Positions 31,640 to 43,326 are shown, counted from the first letter of the stretch. The stretch: 64,000 nucleotides of DNA from Branchipolynoe longqiensis (GCA_030323885.1 CM059193.1:56448749-56512748); one strand, 5' to 3'. Translations and numbers: made by a program. The notes: generated by a model from the letters alone, not told the origin.

Positions 31640-32290
31640 GCGACATCTAAGTCTCTTTAATTTGACTCGGCTGGGGATCGATCCCATGACCTTGTGTGCT
31701 ATTGCCGATATAACTGCTATTAACTGATACAGAAAATGGGGGCCGAATCGGTAAAGCCTGGTACACACCTCCCGTATACGATTCATGCACTAAAACTGAG
31801 TGCCCGACATAACCCGTCACAACCCGACCCATCCCGCTTCCCGACTAAAACTGCCCGATTCATTTTTAGAATCTTAAAAGATTCCAGTCTTAAGCCCTAA
31901 AACTGAGTTTTTAGTCATGAATCGGAAGGCTGAGGTGTGTTAGGGGGTCACACACCTAAAGACTCAAACCAACTAAAACTCATACTTAGTCGTGAAACGC
32001 GGAGTTTCAGGTTTTATATGGGAGGTGTGTACCAGGCATAGGGTGCTATGTGAATTTCCCTGAGGTTCCAACCCCGACCGAATCAAACTAATGACAGACA
32101 AAATGAATACTTGTCCCTACCTAGCCTGGCACTCAGCATTAATAGGATAGAGCAATGACTGGTTAGCACAGTATCAGGATAATGCGACTGAGTCGGATAT
32201 CAGATCATGGTGCCGTCGGCCTGGGGGGACATCACTATGAAGTTGCTATGAGTGTGCACTGTCTCAAGTCGGTGCTCGTCCTGATATGAC
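31640..32290 (+). mobile_element. SINE-A2 split by MITE-S
   Basis: GGCCGAATCGGTA of tRNA head 2 ends at 31755. The rest of the head (GAGGTTCCAACCCCGACCGA) and body continue after 32038, to the ATGAGTGTGCACTGTC and CGTCCTGATATGAC tail near 32288. A further tRNA-like scrap on the minus strand lies at 31660-31720. Confidence 0.75.
31756..32037. mobile_element. MITE-S
   Basis: 282 bp with inverted ends GCCTGGTACACACCTCCCGTATA-type and the complement TATGGGAGGTGTGTACCAGGC; subterminal AAAACTGAGT/AAACTCATACTTAGTCG words are partly inverted. No coding region. Confidence 0.85.
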
Positions 32291-32837
32291 TTTTTTTTTG
32301 GTAGATATTTTTTATTCATCTGAATAAATATTTTGTCAGTGCCGGGGCACTGGTCTTCCAGCCGTTGGAGTGGTCGCATTTCATCTGTACATAGTGGAAG
32401 TGGAATGTGTTGCATTGTGTGCAGCACAACCCATTCTGAACATAAAAGAAAGTGGGGGAGTAGCCTATGCTGCATAGTGTACAGCATAGGTACTCAACAT
32501 AGTGCAAGGTATATGCATCAAGATAGAGTGTGCAGTAATGTACACTAGTGGTTAAATCATATGCTGTGTTTGTATATCAGTTAGATTTAGTCTTAATAAT
32601 GGTTAGTCTTTAAATAGTGCCATGTTGTGCATGTATAGTGGTTTATATTGTGTGCATTGCTGGTTGAAGATGTAGTTATTCAGTGGTGGTAATGGGTCTA
32701 AAGTAGGGGTAGTGGGTCTCGAGTCATTGAGTTATAATAGTTGTTTGTCAAATGTGGATGGGGGGGAGGGGTCCATGGGCAGGGGGGGTGGACACAGAGA
32801 GAGAGAGCAGGCATGAGAGAGGGCGAAGTCAATGGGT
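32291..32837. other. No gene recognised
   Basis: Unique sequence with GTGCATTG/GTGTGCAGCA words. Just below the LINE-Y end there is a G-run (32760-32790). Confidence 0.35.
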
Positions 32838-33965
32838 CGTTCAACAGATCGTATTATATATTTGCAGTGCCAGGTTTTGGGCCTGAATAACCAGGTGAGC
32901 TCTGTATGCCTTTTTAAAGGCAAGGATCGAACCCGCTTCTCTGGTTTTGGTTGGGAGCTCATTCCACATGACACTTCCTTTGTAAATCGGAGCTCTGATT
33001 AACTTATTTGTATTAGGGTTGGGCACCCCGAGCAGAGTCGATGTCCCCCTTATCGTTACCCTGATTGTGCGATCTATGTATTTGTCATCACTCGCACGTT
33101 TATACATCAACGTCATTAGGTGTAGGTTCTTACGTACGTACATCCAGAGTGTCCAGCCCTGCTCTGCTATGCATTTCAACCACACTTTGTATCTTGCTTT
33201 GGAATACTGTTCTGAGGGCTCTGTTTTGCGTTCTTTGTAATTTGGTCTCTTGCTGCTTCGTTAGTAATCCATAGATGATATCATTGTAGTCTATAATTGG
33301 TAATATTGTTGACTTGTACAGCTGCAGCGCAGTATTCTCACTTACATATGTCCTTATTTTTCTGAATGTGTTCATTTTTAGTGCCAGTGTTTGGTTAAGT
33401 CCTGCCAGCTGTTGGGTACCACTTAGAGTCGCATCGAGAGTTGTGCCTAGGTACTTATAGGAGTTCACTTCACGGAGCACTAAGCCACCCATGTGCAGTT
33501 GTATTGGCCGGGCCCTCACCTTCCTGGCTTTGGTTCCATAGATTATGTACTCAGTTTTAGTGCCATTTAGTGTTAGTTTATTCTCATGGCACCATGTGTT
33601 CACTCCATCCAGCGCCATTCCAGCCTCGGTTGCGGCTATGGCAAGGTCATTGTTATGTATTGTTAGTGCTGCTTCATCGGCAAATAATGTGAAAGATGCT
33701 TTGTTGGAAACTAGAGGTAGGTCATTTATAAATATTAGAAACAGTAAGGGTCCCAGAGTGGAGCCCTGTGGAACTCCTGTTTTTATTTCTCGAGTGGTCG
33801 AGTTGGTGTCACTTAGTTTTGTGTATTGTTTCCTATTGCTGAAGTAATTTGTGAGAAAGCTATGTGCTCAATTGCCTAGCCCAGCTCGTTCTATTTTATG
33901 CATGAGGATTTTGTGGTTGATCGTATCAAATGCCTTCTTGAAATCAAGGAAGACTGCGATAGTAA
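32838..33965 (-). pseudogene. LINE-Y reverse transcriptase, C-terminal half
   Basis: Minus strand, several frames. From the truncated 5' end: FLDFKKAFDTINHKIL (first catalytic motif), then after a stop GVPQGSTLGPLLFLIFINDLP, and TLFADEAALTIHNND where the family has FADD. The frame 33130-33618 continues with NTWCHENKLTLN and YLGTTLDATLS. The next frame 32841-33185 ends with VMWNELPTKTREAGSILAFKK. The motif order and wording are those of CR1/Jockey-type LINEs. The copy is truncated at 33965 by a SINE-A tail scrap, has internal stops and frameshifts, and lacks one of the paired catalytic aspartates. Confidence 0.85.
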
Positions 33966-34110
33966 GATCAACATTAGATGTTGTTAGGATGTAAAGTCAT
34001 AACAAAGAAACATTTTAACTGCAATGATTGAAGGGAGAAATTGGTTGGCTGTTGGAGCTTTATATCCTGGCAACTTCTAAGGTTATATCAGGATGGGTAT
34101 CGACTTGTCG
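33966..34110. mobile_element. SINE-A tail scraps
   Basis: ATTAGATGTTGTTAGGATGTAAAG at 33970 and, in the opposite orientation, TATCCTGGCAACTTCTAAGG...GGATGGGTATCGACTTGT at 34066-34110. Confidence 0.6.
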
Positions 34111-34157
34111 GAGAAATTTGTTGTGAGTAAGATAGGTAGGTGTGTAAAAGAAAAAGG

Positions 34158-34480
34158 TTGTGGTGTTCTCTGTGGTGGAGTGGTTAGAGTGTCTGACTTT
34201 TTTCTAGGTCAGACTCCTAATCTGAAGGTTGGTGGTTCGATTCCGCATGCCCCCTCACCCCCATCTCTGCCAATTTGGATTTCCACCGCTGTGTATAACT
34301 TACTGCGTCATCAAAGGCTGGTTGCTCTCATACCATGTCTATGTGGTGTGGGAGGTTAAAAATCCCTTGGGTCGGTAAAAGTGTAGGCTTGGGCTTTCTA
34401 TCGACAAACTGTCTAATGGTGAAAACAAGACTCTTCGGATTTATCCATGATAGGCAGTATAAATCTAAAAGAAAAAAAAA
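34158..34480 (+). mobile_element. SINE-D
   Basis: tRNA-like head GTGTTCTCTGTGGTGGAGTGGTTAGAGTGTCTGAC with B-box region GGTTCGATTCC, then body CCAATTTGGATTTCCACCGC, CTCTCATACCATGTCTATGTGG, GGTTAAAAATCCCTTGGGTC and CTGTCTAATGGTGAAAACAAG, ending GGCAGTATAAATCT. Other copies: 42628-42945 (+) and 45290-45632 (-). Confidence 0.85.
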
Positions 34481-34661
34481 AGAGAGCTTCCTCTTCACAG
34501 ATGCGGATTGCCTTGTTCCGAACAGGGAGTTCTGTATGCCACCCAGAGGAAAAGTGCAATATAGTGCCTTCTATGTCGGCTACGAAACTGTGCCTTATGC
34601 TTGTTTTGTTTATTTGTTATTGTTTTATGTCCCAGCAACATCTACATCACATTCCCAGGTG

Positions 34662-34995
34662 CAGTGCCCAAATCGGTAGAGCGCAGGCCTCGCGTGCGGG
34701 AGATCGGGAATTCGGTTCTCGGTCGAGTCAAACCAATGACTTTTAAAATTGATACTTATTTCTTCCTAGGCTGGCACTCGATATGAATAGGATAGGGCAA
34801 GGGGACTGGTTAGGTCAGTGTCAGGATAATGTGACTGAGTGGGATATTGGGTCATGGAGCTGGCAGTCTGATTTCCCAGTAGGTCAGTACTATAAAGTCA
34901 CCATGAGTGCAAACTGTCACAAGTCGGTACCATCCTGATATGACCTTAGATGTTGCCAGGACGTAAAACTCCAACAACCAACCAATCAACCAACC
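34662..34995 (+). mobile_element. SINE-A2, full length
   Basis: tRNA head 2 (AATCGGTAGAGCGCAGGCC, B-box region degenerate), body and long tail ending in the CCTGATATGACC...CCAGGACGTAAAAC hairpin and a CCAACCAACC repeat. Faces the next copy tail to tail. Confidence 0.85.
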
Positions 34996-35004
34996 AATCA
35001 CCCA

Positions 35005-35302
35005 ACCATCTAAGGTCATATCAGGACGAAAACTAACTTGTGACAGGTTACACCCATGGCTACTTTATAGTGTGGCACGCTGAGAGACCAGGCCACTGGC
35101 ATCATGACCCGATATCCCACTCAGTCACATTAGCCTAATACTGTGCTGACCAGTCCTTGCCCTATCCTTTTAATGCCGACCGCCAGGCTAGGTAGTGATA
35201 AGTATAAATTTTGTAAGTCATTGGTTTGACTCGGCTGGGATTCAAACTTCCGACCTTCCGCACGGGAAGCCCGCGCTATAACCGATTCGGCCACCACGTC
35301 AG
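35005..35302 (-). mobile_element. SINE-A2, full length
   Basis: Minus-strand copy starting within the tail and ending in tRNA head 2 (complement of GAAGCCCGCGCTATAACCGA). Forms an inverted pair with 34662-34995. Confidence 0.85.
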
Positions 35303-35620
35303 TGCGCCTTATGCAGATACCTTGGTAGCATTTTTCAGTCTTTTGTTGTTTTTTCTTCTTCTAAAGGCAGCGTTCCGTTGAACTGCACAACAAAAAAACT
35401 CGAACAAACAAAAGCTTTCGTCTTGGTAGACACACAGATGATTGATTGATGATGGTTATTGCTGTAAGGGTCATTCATGTTCACGGTGAAAAGGTAGTGG
35501 TGTTTATTCTGTCAATTTTGTTAGTCACATTTATCTGTCTACATTGAAATTCAACTGAAAATTTGAAATGGTAAAATTTGTGTTAAATATATTTCCGATT
35601 CAATTTTGAAGTGTTCATCT
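35303..35620. other. No feature recognised
   Basis: AT-rich unique sequence between SINE-A2 and MITE-G. Confidence 0.35.
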
Positions 35621-36355
35621 GGGGCCGTATGCAGGTGTCGGTGTTACAGATCCAAAACGCGTTTAAAGGGGATTTCTGGTTTAGCGCAAAAAAATTGGTA
35701 TGTGGGAGGCGGTGTTACGCTAACACCGCGCGTTTAAGGTCCGCAACGCTAACCCCGTTTCATAGGACGTTTACGGGCGGTGTTAGCGTAAGGTTGTGCC
35801 CAAATCTATTCAATGCTGTCACATTTAACAGAATTACATATGCAATAAGTGAAACCCGAGCAATTTAACCCTAAATTCGAAGCGTTCTTAAGGCTACCGC
35901 CGCATTGGCGGTGACACCAATACTTATATTTTCGAATCGACGAACGCAAAGTAAATAAACCGCCGCCGCCGCCGCATTGACATCGCTATCCATACTGGCG
36001 GCGGCGACGGTTTGTTTACCTTACCTTCGTCGACTCGAAAATACAAGTACCAACATCGCCGCCATTACGGCGGCAGCGTTAATATTGCTTCAAATTTAGG
36101 GTTAATTTCACCAAATTTCACTTATTGCGTATCCAATTCTGTTAAACACGATAGCACTCAACATATTTAAGCCTAATATATGGGTACAGACCCAGAGGGA
36201 TTTCCCAAATCTATAAATAATTTCACGTTTAGCTAACACTGACCGTTTAGGTGCCTCTGCATACCACTTGACATATTTCGCCCGGTCGGTGTTAGCTATA
36301 CACGTTTAACGGCTAACCTCAAACTCGCGTAACACCGTTTCCTGCATACGGCCCC
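35621..36355. mobile_element. MITE-G, copy 2
   Basis: 735 bp. Ends GGGGCCGTATGCAGG and the exact complement CCTGCATACGGCCCC, extended by ATCT/AGAT. Sub-terminal GGTGTTAC/GTAACACC and GTTAGC motifs recur internally. The GCC-rich central palindrome (about 35957-36015) matches copy 1. Confidence 0.9.
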
Positions 36356-36458
36356 AGATGTGATCAAGTGGACATGTAGGCATGGTACAATTTAGATACT
36401 CTTAGCTGAAAATTGCATGGTCCAATGGTTTTCAGTTTCTGCCATTATTCTTATTTAA

Positions 36459-37019
36459 GCCCTGGTCACATAGCCATTAGTGGACGTAGTTGAACGTAGT
36501 GGAGGCTAACATAGTTGAAAGTAGTTGAAAGTAGTTGCAAGTAGTTGAAAGTAGTTGAACACACCGGCATCCGTACTTGTCTGTGATGTTAACTTGGTAA
36601 TAATGTGGGTGAGCAGTGATCTCCAATTTAATTTTTGGACATGTTCAAAAGAGCAGTATGTTAGGGGCTGAATTTGCATCCGTGATGCTAACATACTCTA
36701 GCATACTCAAGCATACGCTAGTGTACTCTAGCATACTCTAGTGTACTCTAGCATACTTGGAGGAAGCCCTGGTCACATAGCCAATAGTGGACGTAGGTGA
36801 ATCTAGTGGAGGCTAACGTAGTTGAATGTAGTTGAACATAGTTGAACGTACCGGCATCTGTACTGTAACGTATTTATCCGTACTGTAATGTATTTATCCA
36901 TACCAAAACCTGCCATACCTTAATGTATTTCAACGTAGTTTAATGTACTTCCACCACGTTTGACCCATGTTAATCTATCCTACAGATCACTTTGTCCACT
37001 AACGGCTATGTGACGGGCC
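36459..37019. mobile_element. MITE-T, copy 2
   Basis: GCCCTGGTCACATAGCC at the left and GGCTATGTGACGGGCC at the right, with TTAA at 36455-36458 and 37020-37023. A second left end (GCCCTGGTCACATAGCCAATAG) lies inside at about 36773, so a partial copy is fused within. Interior holds GTAGTTGAA(C/A) repeats and AGCATACTCT repeats as in copy 1. Confidence 0.88.
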
Positions 37020-37129
37020 TTAAGATATATGTAGTAGGTAGAGTGCCATACTTAACATTACCTTTGTTTTAAATAAATGTTATTACATGCAGAAAACTTG
37101 GTAGATATTTAAAGTGAAAAGGAGCTAAA

Positions 37130-37333
37130 TTAATTTCGAAGTGCATGTCAACATGGTGGCACAATAGGCTTCAGCAGTAACAGCTTTGATTAAATCGATT
37201 TAGCTCTCCCTTCTATGTAGGATCAAATGCTAAATATGTGTATCAGTATCTAATCTGGACATGTAGGATCAAATCTAGATGAGTGTTTTGGTTTAGAATA
37301 TTTGATGCCTTCATCGGACTATGCAACTTAAAC
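37130..37333. mobile_element. MITE-P right half
   Basis: Matches the right half of MITE-P ending TCATCGGACTATGCAACTTAA. Confidence 0.65.
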
Positions 37334-37402
37334 AAAATTACTGTATTGCTTTTGATCGAAGAGTCAGACTGTGATTAATTCCAAAATATAATTTATATTG
37401 AC

Positions 37403-37737
37403 AAGACGGGATGGCAGAATGAGTTCAGCGTCCTGCTCCCGTTTTGGTAGGTCGTGGGTTTCGAACCCCTGGTCAAGTCAAACCAAGGACATAAAAATGT
37501 GTACTTGTCACTTCGTAGCCAGGCGCTCGGCATTTTGAGGATGGGGCAAGGACTGGTTCGCTCAGCGTCAGGGTAATATGACTGAGTGGGATATCAGGTC
37601 ATGGTGCTGGTAGCCTGGTCTCCCCATAGGGCAGCACTATAAAGTCGCTATAAGTGCACACTGTCACAAGTCGGTACTCGTCCTGATATGACCTTGGATG
37701 TTGACAGGACGTAATACTCCAACAACCAACCAACCAA
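37403..37737 (+). mobile_element. SINE-A, full length
   Basis: tRNA head 1 (GGCAGAATGAGTTCAGCG, B-box region GTTTCGAACCC), full body and tail ending CAGGACGTAATACTCCAAC and CCAACCAACC. Confidence 0.85.
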
Positions 37738-37813
37738 TATATATATATGTATATATATTTATATATATTGGTTATATATGCATATACATATATATATATA
37801 TATAGTTGATTAA

Positions 37814-38159
37814 AGCTGCATAGTGCGATGATATATCAAATTTTCCAAACCAAACCAATTATCTAGATTTGATTTTACATATCTAACTTAGACACTGATG
37901 CACTTATTAAGCATTTGTTTCTGCGTAGAAGGCCATACTGAGTCAATTTAACAGAACATGTTACTGCAGAAGTCGAAGGTGTCAGAGTTTTGGCAAGCTT
38001 GCCAAAACTAATTTTCCATGTTTCCTCTCAAAATATCTAAAATGTTTACCATTTAAAATAAAAGAAACTTTGAACTGATGTAAAGTAAATACTAATGATC
38101 GATCTAATATATTTAGCTCAGAAAAATACAGAAATTCAAAACCATCGGACTATGCAACT
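37814..38159. mobile_element. MITE-P, intact 346-bp copy
   Basis: Flanked by TTAA (37810-37813, 38160-38163). Ends AGCTGCATAGT-CGATG and CATCGGACTATGCAACT. A perfect palindrome TTTTGGCAAGCTTGCCAAAA (extended by G/C) lies at 37987-38008 close to the centre. Non-coding. Confidence 0.92.
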
Positions 38160-38162
38160 TTA

Positions 38163-38335
38163 AGCAGGTGGATTTTCCAATGTAGACAGTTTGCTTTCTT
38201 CAGCCCACTACTCCTCACCGTGTCGGGCTAGGTGGTGACAACGATCAATGTTTGAGTCATTGGTGTGACTCGGCCAAGATTCGAACACGGGGTTTCGAAT
38301 CCCACGATCTACAAAATGAGAGGTGGGCCATTTCA

Positions 38336-38338
<3 letters not shown>
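38163..38338 (-). mobile_element. SINE-B, degraded
   Basis: Blocks equivalent to GCAGGGGAAATTTCAGTC, TCCTCATTCCACTGCTCC, GGCTAGG, GAGTCATTGGT-TGACTCG and the head B box are in order but mutated. Confidence 0.6.

Positions 38339-38393
<55 letters not shown>
38339..38393. repeat. (AT)n microsatellite
   Basis: Uninterrupted AT dinucleotides; similar runs occur at 37740-37803, 38571-38745, 38906-38938, 46700-46732, 47795-47838, 49697-49712, 58502-58527, 59455-59492 and 60222-60264. Confidence 0.97.
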
Positions 38394-38396
<3 letters not shown>

Positions 38397-38570
38397 TAAA
38401 ACCTCTCTATCTCGACCGACCTTGGGACTGACTTTAAGTGGGCGGTTTAGGGAGGTGGTCGGTTTAGGGAGTTAAAATATGGTTACAATGGTATTGTCGG
38501 GACCCAAATAAAGCGATCGATATAGGGGAGTGGTCGATCTGTGGAGGTGGTCGGTTAGGGAGTTGTACTG
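38394..38570. mobile_element. MITE-Q
   Basis: 177 bp between TA dinucleotides. Starts CAGTAAAACCTCTCTATCTC and ends in the near complement GGTTAGGGAGTTGTACTG; internal GGTCGGTTTAGGGAG repeats. TA target and CAGT...ACTG termini suggest a pogo/Tigger-type derivative. Other copies: 46311, 48642, 56218, 60330. Confidence 0.88.
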
Positions 38571-38621
38571 TATATATAATTATATATATATAAATATATA
38601 TATCTAATTATATATATAAAT

Positions 38622-38653
<32 letters not shown>

Positions 38654-38687
38654 GATGCATATATATATATAATTATATATATATAAT

Positions 38688-38744
<57 letters not shown>

Positions 38745-38745
38745 G

Positions 38746-38900
38746 ATGCATAGCGCATAATGTGGGTATAAAGATGTGGAAGGGAATTATTATTGTATTG
38801 TTATGCTCTGTAAGACCCAACACTGTACCCAGTGGCACCAAATTCGATTCGCCTCGCCTCGCCTCCACTGGATGTTGGCCAGTGGTAGTCGCACACAAGA

Positions 38901-38937
<37 letters not shown>

Positions 38938-40685
38938 TATTTTGAGCGAGTGGTACAGGTGTGAGGCAGAGCCTGGACAGCTGAATAGGCCAGGTGGCAA
39001 AAGACCGGCCCGAAAAGATGGTAGATATTACAAATACGGAAACTAGCCCTACTAAGTACTAAGGAATTTGAAATGACTATCACCATAGGGCGCAGTCCGT
39101 CTGGGTATGTGTACTGGCACAAACCAAAGCAGAACCAGGCAGGCCATGGTCATGCATCCGAATCACCCTGAAATACAAAATGGCTAACCATACAACACAG
39201 CCATCCCACCTAGTCGCAGTCCTGAAGGGTCCAGGGGTGTTCTGGCACACTGGTGTACTATCTAAGGACAGGGCATGGGTGAAAGGATGCTGTAACAAAC
39301 CACAATGGGATGGGATCCTCTCCCACAGGCCTGTATGTCATCTGCGTAGATGTACATAGTAGGCTAAGTTATCATATACAGGTTAGGAAAAAACTTGAAA
39401 ATTAAAAGAAAAAACTAATATAGAAACTACTAACACCCAAAACCGCAAAGGTTGGCCCGAGAAAGATCAGGTAAAGACTCCTGATTGCGGGACCAGACCA
39501 ATCCAGTATCACAGCTGTCCAGCGTTGAAAACAAGCACCCTCACGGGAGCTTATACGTTATGGGCAGAATAAAAAAATTGTCACAAAAAAAAACAACCAA
39601 AAAAACCCACGGGAGGCAGAAGGCCTGACGCTTGAGTAGTTGAGTGTCATTACTTGTGCAGTGGCATTCAGCTGCCAACTAGAGACACAGTTATAGATTA
39701 ATCAGTTGACGGATAATTATACTCGTATAATTGCTTATACAGCACATATTTTTATAATACCCCAGAATATATCTTTTCAATATAAATCCATGAAAGACAT
39801 CTAGCAAATATATTTCTTTTATTAAAGAAACAAGCGTAGATAGAGTTAATTTGCGTTGTCTATTTAATAAGGTAGAGATCACCGTTCGTGTACATTGTTA
39901 TTCTGAGTATATACGACAATCAATATTAAACATGTTTAAAACGAAAAACAGAGAAATATTAAATCTTTATTATTCCAACACCTCTTCCTCTTCCTTCTCA
40001 TCATCACCACCATCATCATCAACACCATTATAATCAACACCATCATCGCTATCAATTATGAATGGCTTCATATAATTATTCTACGAAGTCTTCGAATGTT
40101 CACAATAACCACGTGACACTAATTCGATTTGATCCCTGTAACTTTGTTGTCTAATAAGTGGAATACTGATAACTAATTAACTTCATTCGACGTTAAATAT
40201 TCTCATATAACTGTAGTATATATAACTTTTATTATTATCTTTTTTATTAAATATTGTTTTTTTCTTTTTTTTACAGTAGTCACCATGCTCAAAGTACATA
40301 TGTGTATGAATGAGACATCTTCATAGCTAACCCCTATGTATATATATTATCTTAGCACGAGGCCGTAGGGTGAGAGACTCACTCTCAAATAACAGTGACC
40401 CCCTCCCATGTCTCAGTTTATTTCATCAAATATCGCCCACTCAAATTAGGCCTTCCTCAACAAGTTGGCTTTTTAGGATGCAAAAACAATGTCTACTCTG
40501 TAGGGCCTACTGTTCTACGTTGCTCTGTGTGTGTGTGTGAGTGAGTGCTTTGGAGGCCGAGTGCTACTAGTTCCTCGTCTGTCCGCTGAGAGGGCGCTGT
40601 GGTAGCTCACAGAGCAAGATCCTGTCGGAAGGTGGATTGGGGGTGAGCGCAGGGGTTTGTGGGAGTTCCGGAACCGACGATTTCC
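38746..40685. other. No gene recognised
   Basis: Unique sequence with a (TA)n run at 38906-38938, an A-rich patch at 39570-39605, a CATCATCACC-type microsatellite at 39985-40050 and a TG run at 40525-40545. No element ends and no frame with recognisable similarity. Confidence 0.4.
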
Positions 40686-40739
40686 ACTATAAAAAAAAAA
40701 GCCTTTGCCACATTTTTTTTTTTTAGAAATTTAAAAATG

Positions 40740-40990
40740 TGTTTATTTCAAGCAACCGGAAGTGAATCACTGGAACGCTAGCTCAGGAATAGCGAAGAGT
40801 GTGTGGGCGCCATCTTGGATTATTGGAGGTCGTCTGCGCGCACGTGCACGTGTACACGCATGTGCATGCACAGGCGTAAGTGCATGCGCACTCTGTTGGC
40901 CGCCATCTTGATTTTGTACTGTGTCGCGGTTGAGTAGAGAAGTGTCGGTTGGCGGAACCCCGGGATTGGAGAAGCGTTGTATCACAGTGG
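40740..40990. promoter_or_regulatory. Candidate CpG-type promoter (ETS, YY1, NRF1-like sites)
   Basis: Within 200 bp: ACCGGAAGTGA (ETS-like, 40754), GCGCCATCTTGG (40808) and GGCCGCCATCTTGA (40899), both YY1-like, CACGTGCACGTG (40841) and TGCATGCGCAC (NRF1-like, 40882). On the minus strand the YY1 element places AAGATGGCGGCC as a potential start-codon context followed by a 27-codon frame. Such clusters mark TATA-less animal promoters; no downstream exon was recognised. Confidence 0.4.
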
Positions 40991-40999
40991 GCAACACTA

Positions 41000-42470
41000 A
41001 GTCTGCAAGAAAAACACACAAAATAAGCACACCATGACAAATACATCTTCAACAGCAACAGACAGGATGGGCTAATAATGTGAGTGTTCCCCTCCTGCCT
41101 AGATAAAAGATTCACTTCTAACTCTGTTCAGAGGTGAATTACAACCCTATTTAAAAGTTGCAGAAAATGGGTCTTACTGTTGATGGTCTTAGTTTGGCAT
41201 TCCTACCTTATGTTGATTAAAATCCAATAGCTACAATCCGATTGTATGTTTTCCCTCAACATATACTCTCCAGAGTGTTCAAATCAAATAATATCAAGGC
41301 ATAATGACACAAAATCAGTTTGAAGTGATAAGGTCCATGAAGTACATCCTCCATGTTGGAATGAACTGGTTGTGCCACCTGATTAACCTCAGCCAGTGAA
41401 AATGACTGCTTCCTGACCTAGATTGTATTATTACCCAGGAACCTCTCAGCTCCCTGCCAATGGCTGCCATGTTGACATATGTGGACTCTGTCAATTCAAA
41501 CTTTAAAGGTCATTGATCTACTGGGCTGGCTTACTTATGAACAGGCCCACAACCAATCAATCAATCGATCAATCAACCAATCAAACTTGGGAGGAAGTAA
41601 GATTGTCGCACAATTCTATTCGACCACAGCACGTGTGATTAAGAAAAGTTGCCAAAAATTGAGAAATTGCAAATTAAATCCAAACATATCCCTGATTTTC
41701 TTTTCTTTTTAGAGCATTGGTATCGAAATTTCTTTAGCACTTTCAAGTGATTCCCCCCCTTTTTTTTTCTGTGCCCGAGATTGATGTCAAGCAGCCACAA
41801 TGTCAGTTATCTACTTATTTAAGTAGGCTTAAATCAATTTGAATTGAAGCCATGAAAAACATTATTTATCTCTGGGAAAACAATGGCGTCGGTTAAAGAA
41901 CGTCTTATTGATGAAATGGCATTTTCTAACTTGCATATTTGTCCGATTAGAGATCAATTACTGTCCAGTTGCAGTATATCTGATTAGAATTCCCTAATTT
42001 TTTGCACACAAACCCAAGCCATTGCTATTCACATTCTGTTCTGGCTAAATGTCGTCTGCTTTCAAAATGAAACTCATGTAAAGAAAGCAGCATTTTAGTG
42101 GGTACTGCATTCAGTAGAAGAGGTTTATTAGGTCAGCTCCACTCACCAGGATGTAAACATTAAGGTGGCACTACACTAAGTATCCAGACAAAAAGATAAA
42201 CATATTGAAATCCCCATTACATGCTGGAAGTTTAATATTAGCAAATATTACCCCAATTATTCACCTACTCTTCTGGCTAAATGTCGTCTGCTCTCAGATA
42301 AAATAAATCTCAATGAAGCTAATTCCTCCTGGCTACTCCAGTGTTTTTTTTAATTAATGGGGGCAACGGAATTGAAACGTCATACATCTGTTTGATGTTT
42401 AATATTAGCAGACGATATTTAGTATTTTGAAAGTATTGCAAGAATGTGTAAGAATCTTTACATGTAGGCC
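41000..42470. other. No gene recognised
   Basis: Mostly unique. GGCTAAATGTCGTCTGCT occurs at 42043-42060 and 42275-42292, with the opposite orientation TTAGCAGACGATATTTAG near 42402. (AATC)n at 41556-41583. Confidence 0.4.
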
Positions 42471-42632
42471 AACATGAATTTGGCATGTGTTTACCGTAAA
42501 TATCTCCAAAGATAGCAATTGATAATAACAATTATTTCAAACTAAAGTAAGGTTGATTATAACGATCATCCCAATATATTTATCTTTAAAAATGTCAGAA
42601 AGTCAAAACCATCAGACTGTACAAACTATAAC
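42470..42632. mobile_element. MITE-P right-end fragment
   Basis: TTTGGCATGTGTTTACCGTAAATATCTCCAAAG-like to AAAACCATCAGACTGTACAA. Confidence 0.6.
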
Positions 42633-42945
42633 GTGGTGTTCTCTGTGGCGGAGTGGTTAGAGTGTCTGACTTTTTTCTAGGTCAGACTCCTAATCTGAAG
42701 CTCAGTGGTTCGATTCCCCATGCCTCCACCTCTGCCAATTTGGATTTCCACCGCTGTGTATAACTTATAGCATCATCAAAGGCCAGTTGCTCTCATACCA
42801 TCTCTATGTGGTATGGGAGGTTAAAAATCCTTTGGGTCGGTAAAACTGTAGGCTCGGGCTTTCTTTCGACAAACTGTCTAATGGTGAAAACAAGTCTATT
42901 CAGACTTATGCATAAGAGGCAGTATAAATCTTCAAGAATAAACAA
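42633..42945 (+). mobile_element. SINE-D, full length
   Basis: Head GTGTTCTCTGTGGCGGAGTGGTTAGAG, B-box region GGTTCGATTCCCC, full body. It sits directly on the end of a MITE-P fragment. Confidence 0.88.
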
Positions 42946-42978
42946 ACTTCCCACTGTTGAAGCCTATGCAATTTTTAA

Positions 42979-43326
42979 GTTGCAAAGTCTGATGCTTTTG
43001 AGATTCTGCCATTTTCTGAGATGAATACATTTGATTGATGAGTATAATCTCCTTTACTACTCCTGGAAGTAGCTCTTTATTTTAAATGGCTAACTTTGGA
43101 GATATTTGAAGTGAACAGCTGCCAAAATTAAATTTGGCAAGTGCGCCAACATTCTGACAACACAGGTTTCAGCAGCAACAGGTTCTATTAAATTGGTTTA
43201 GTGCCCCCTTCTATGCAGGAACAAAGGCATTATAAGTGCACCTGTATCTAAGTTACGTATGTGGGATCAAATCTCGATAAGTGTTTCGGTTTTGAAAATG
43301 TGATGCTTTCATCGGACTATGCAGCT
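42979..43326. mobile_element. MITE-P, 348 bp
   Basis: TTAA at 42975 and 43327. Ends AGTTGCAAAGTCTGATG and CATCGGACTATGCAGCT. The two MITE-P right-end scraps at 44110-44160 and 44180-44232 continue with the same AAATAAAAAGTAAATAA flank. Confidence 0.88.
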
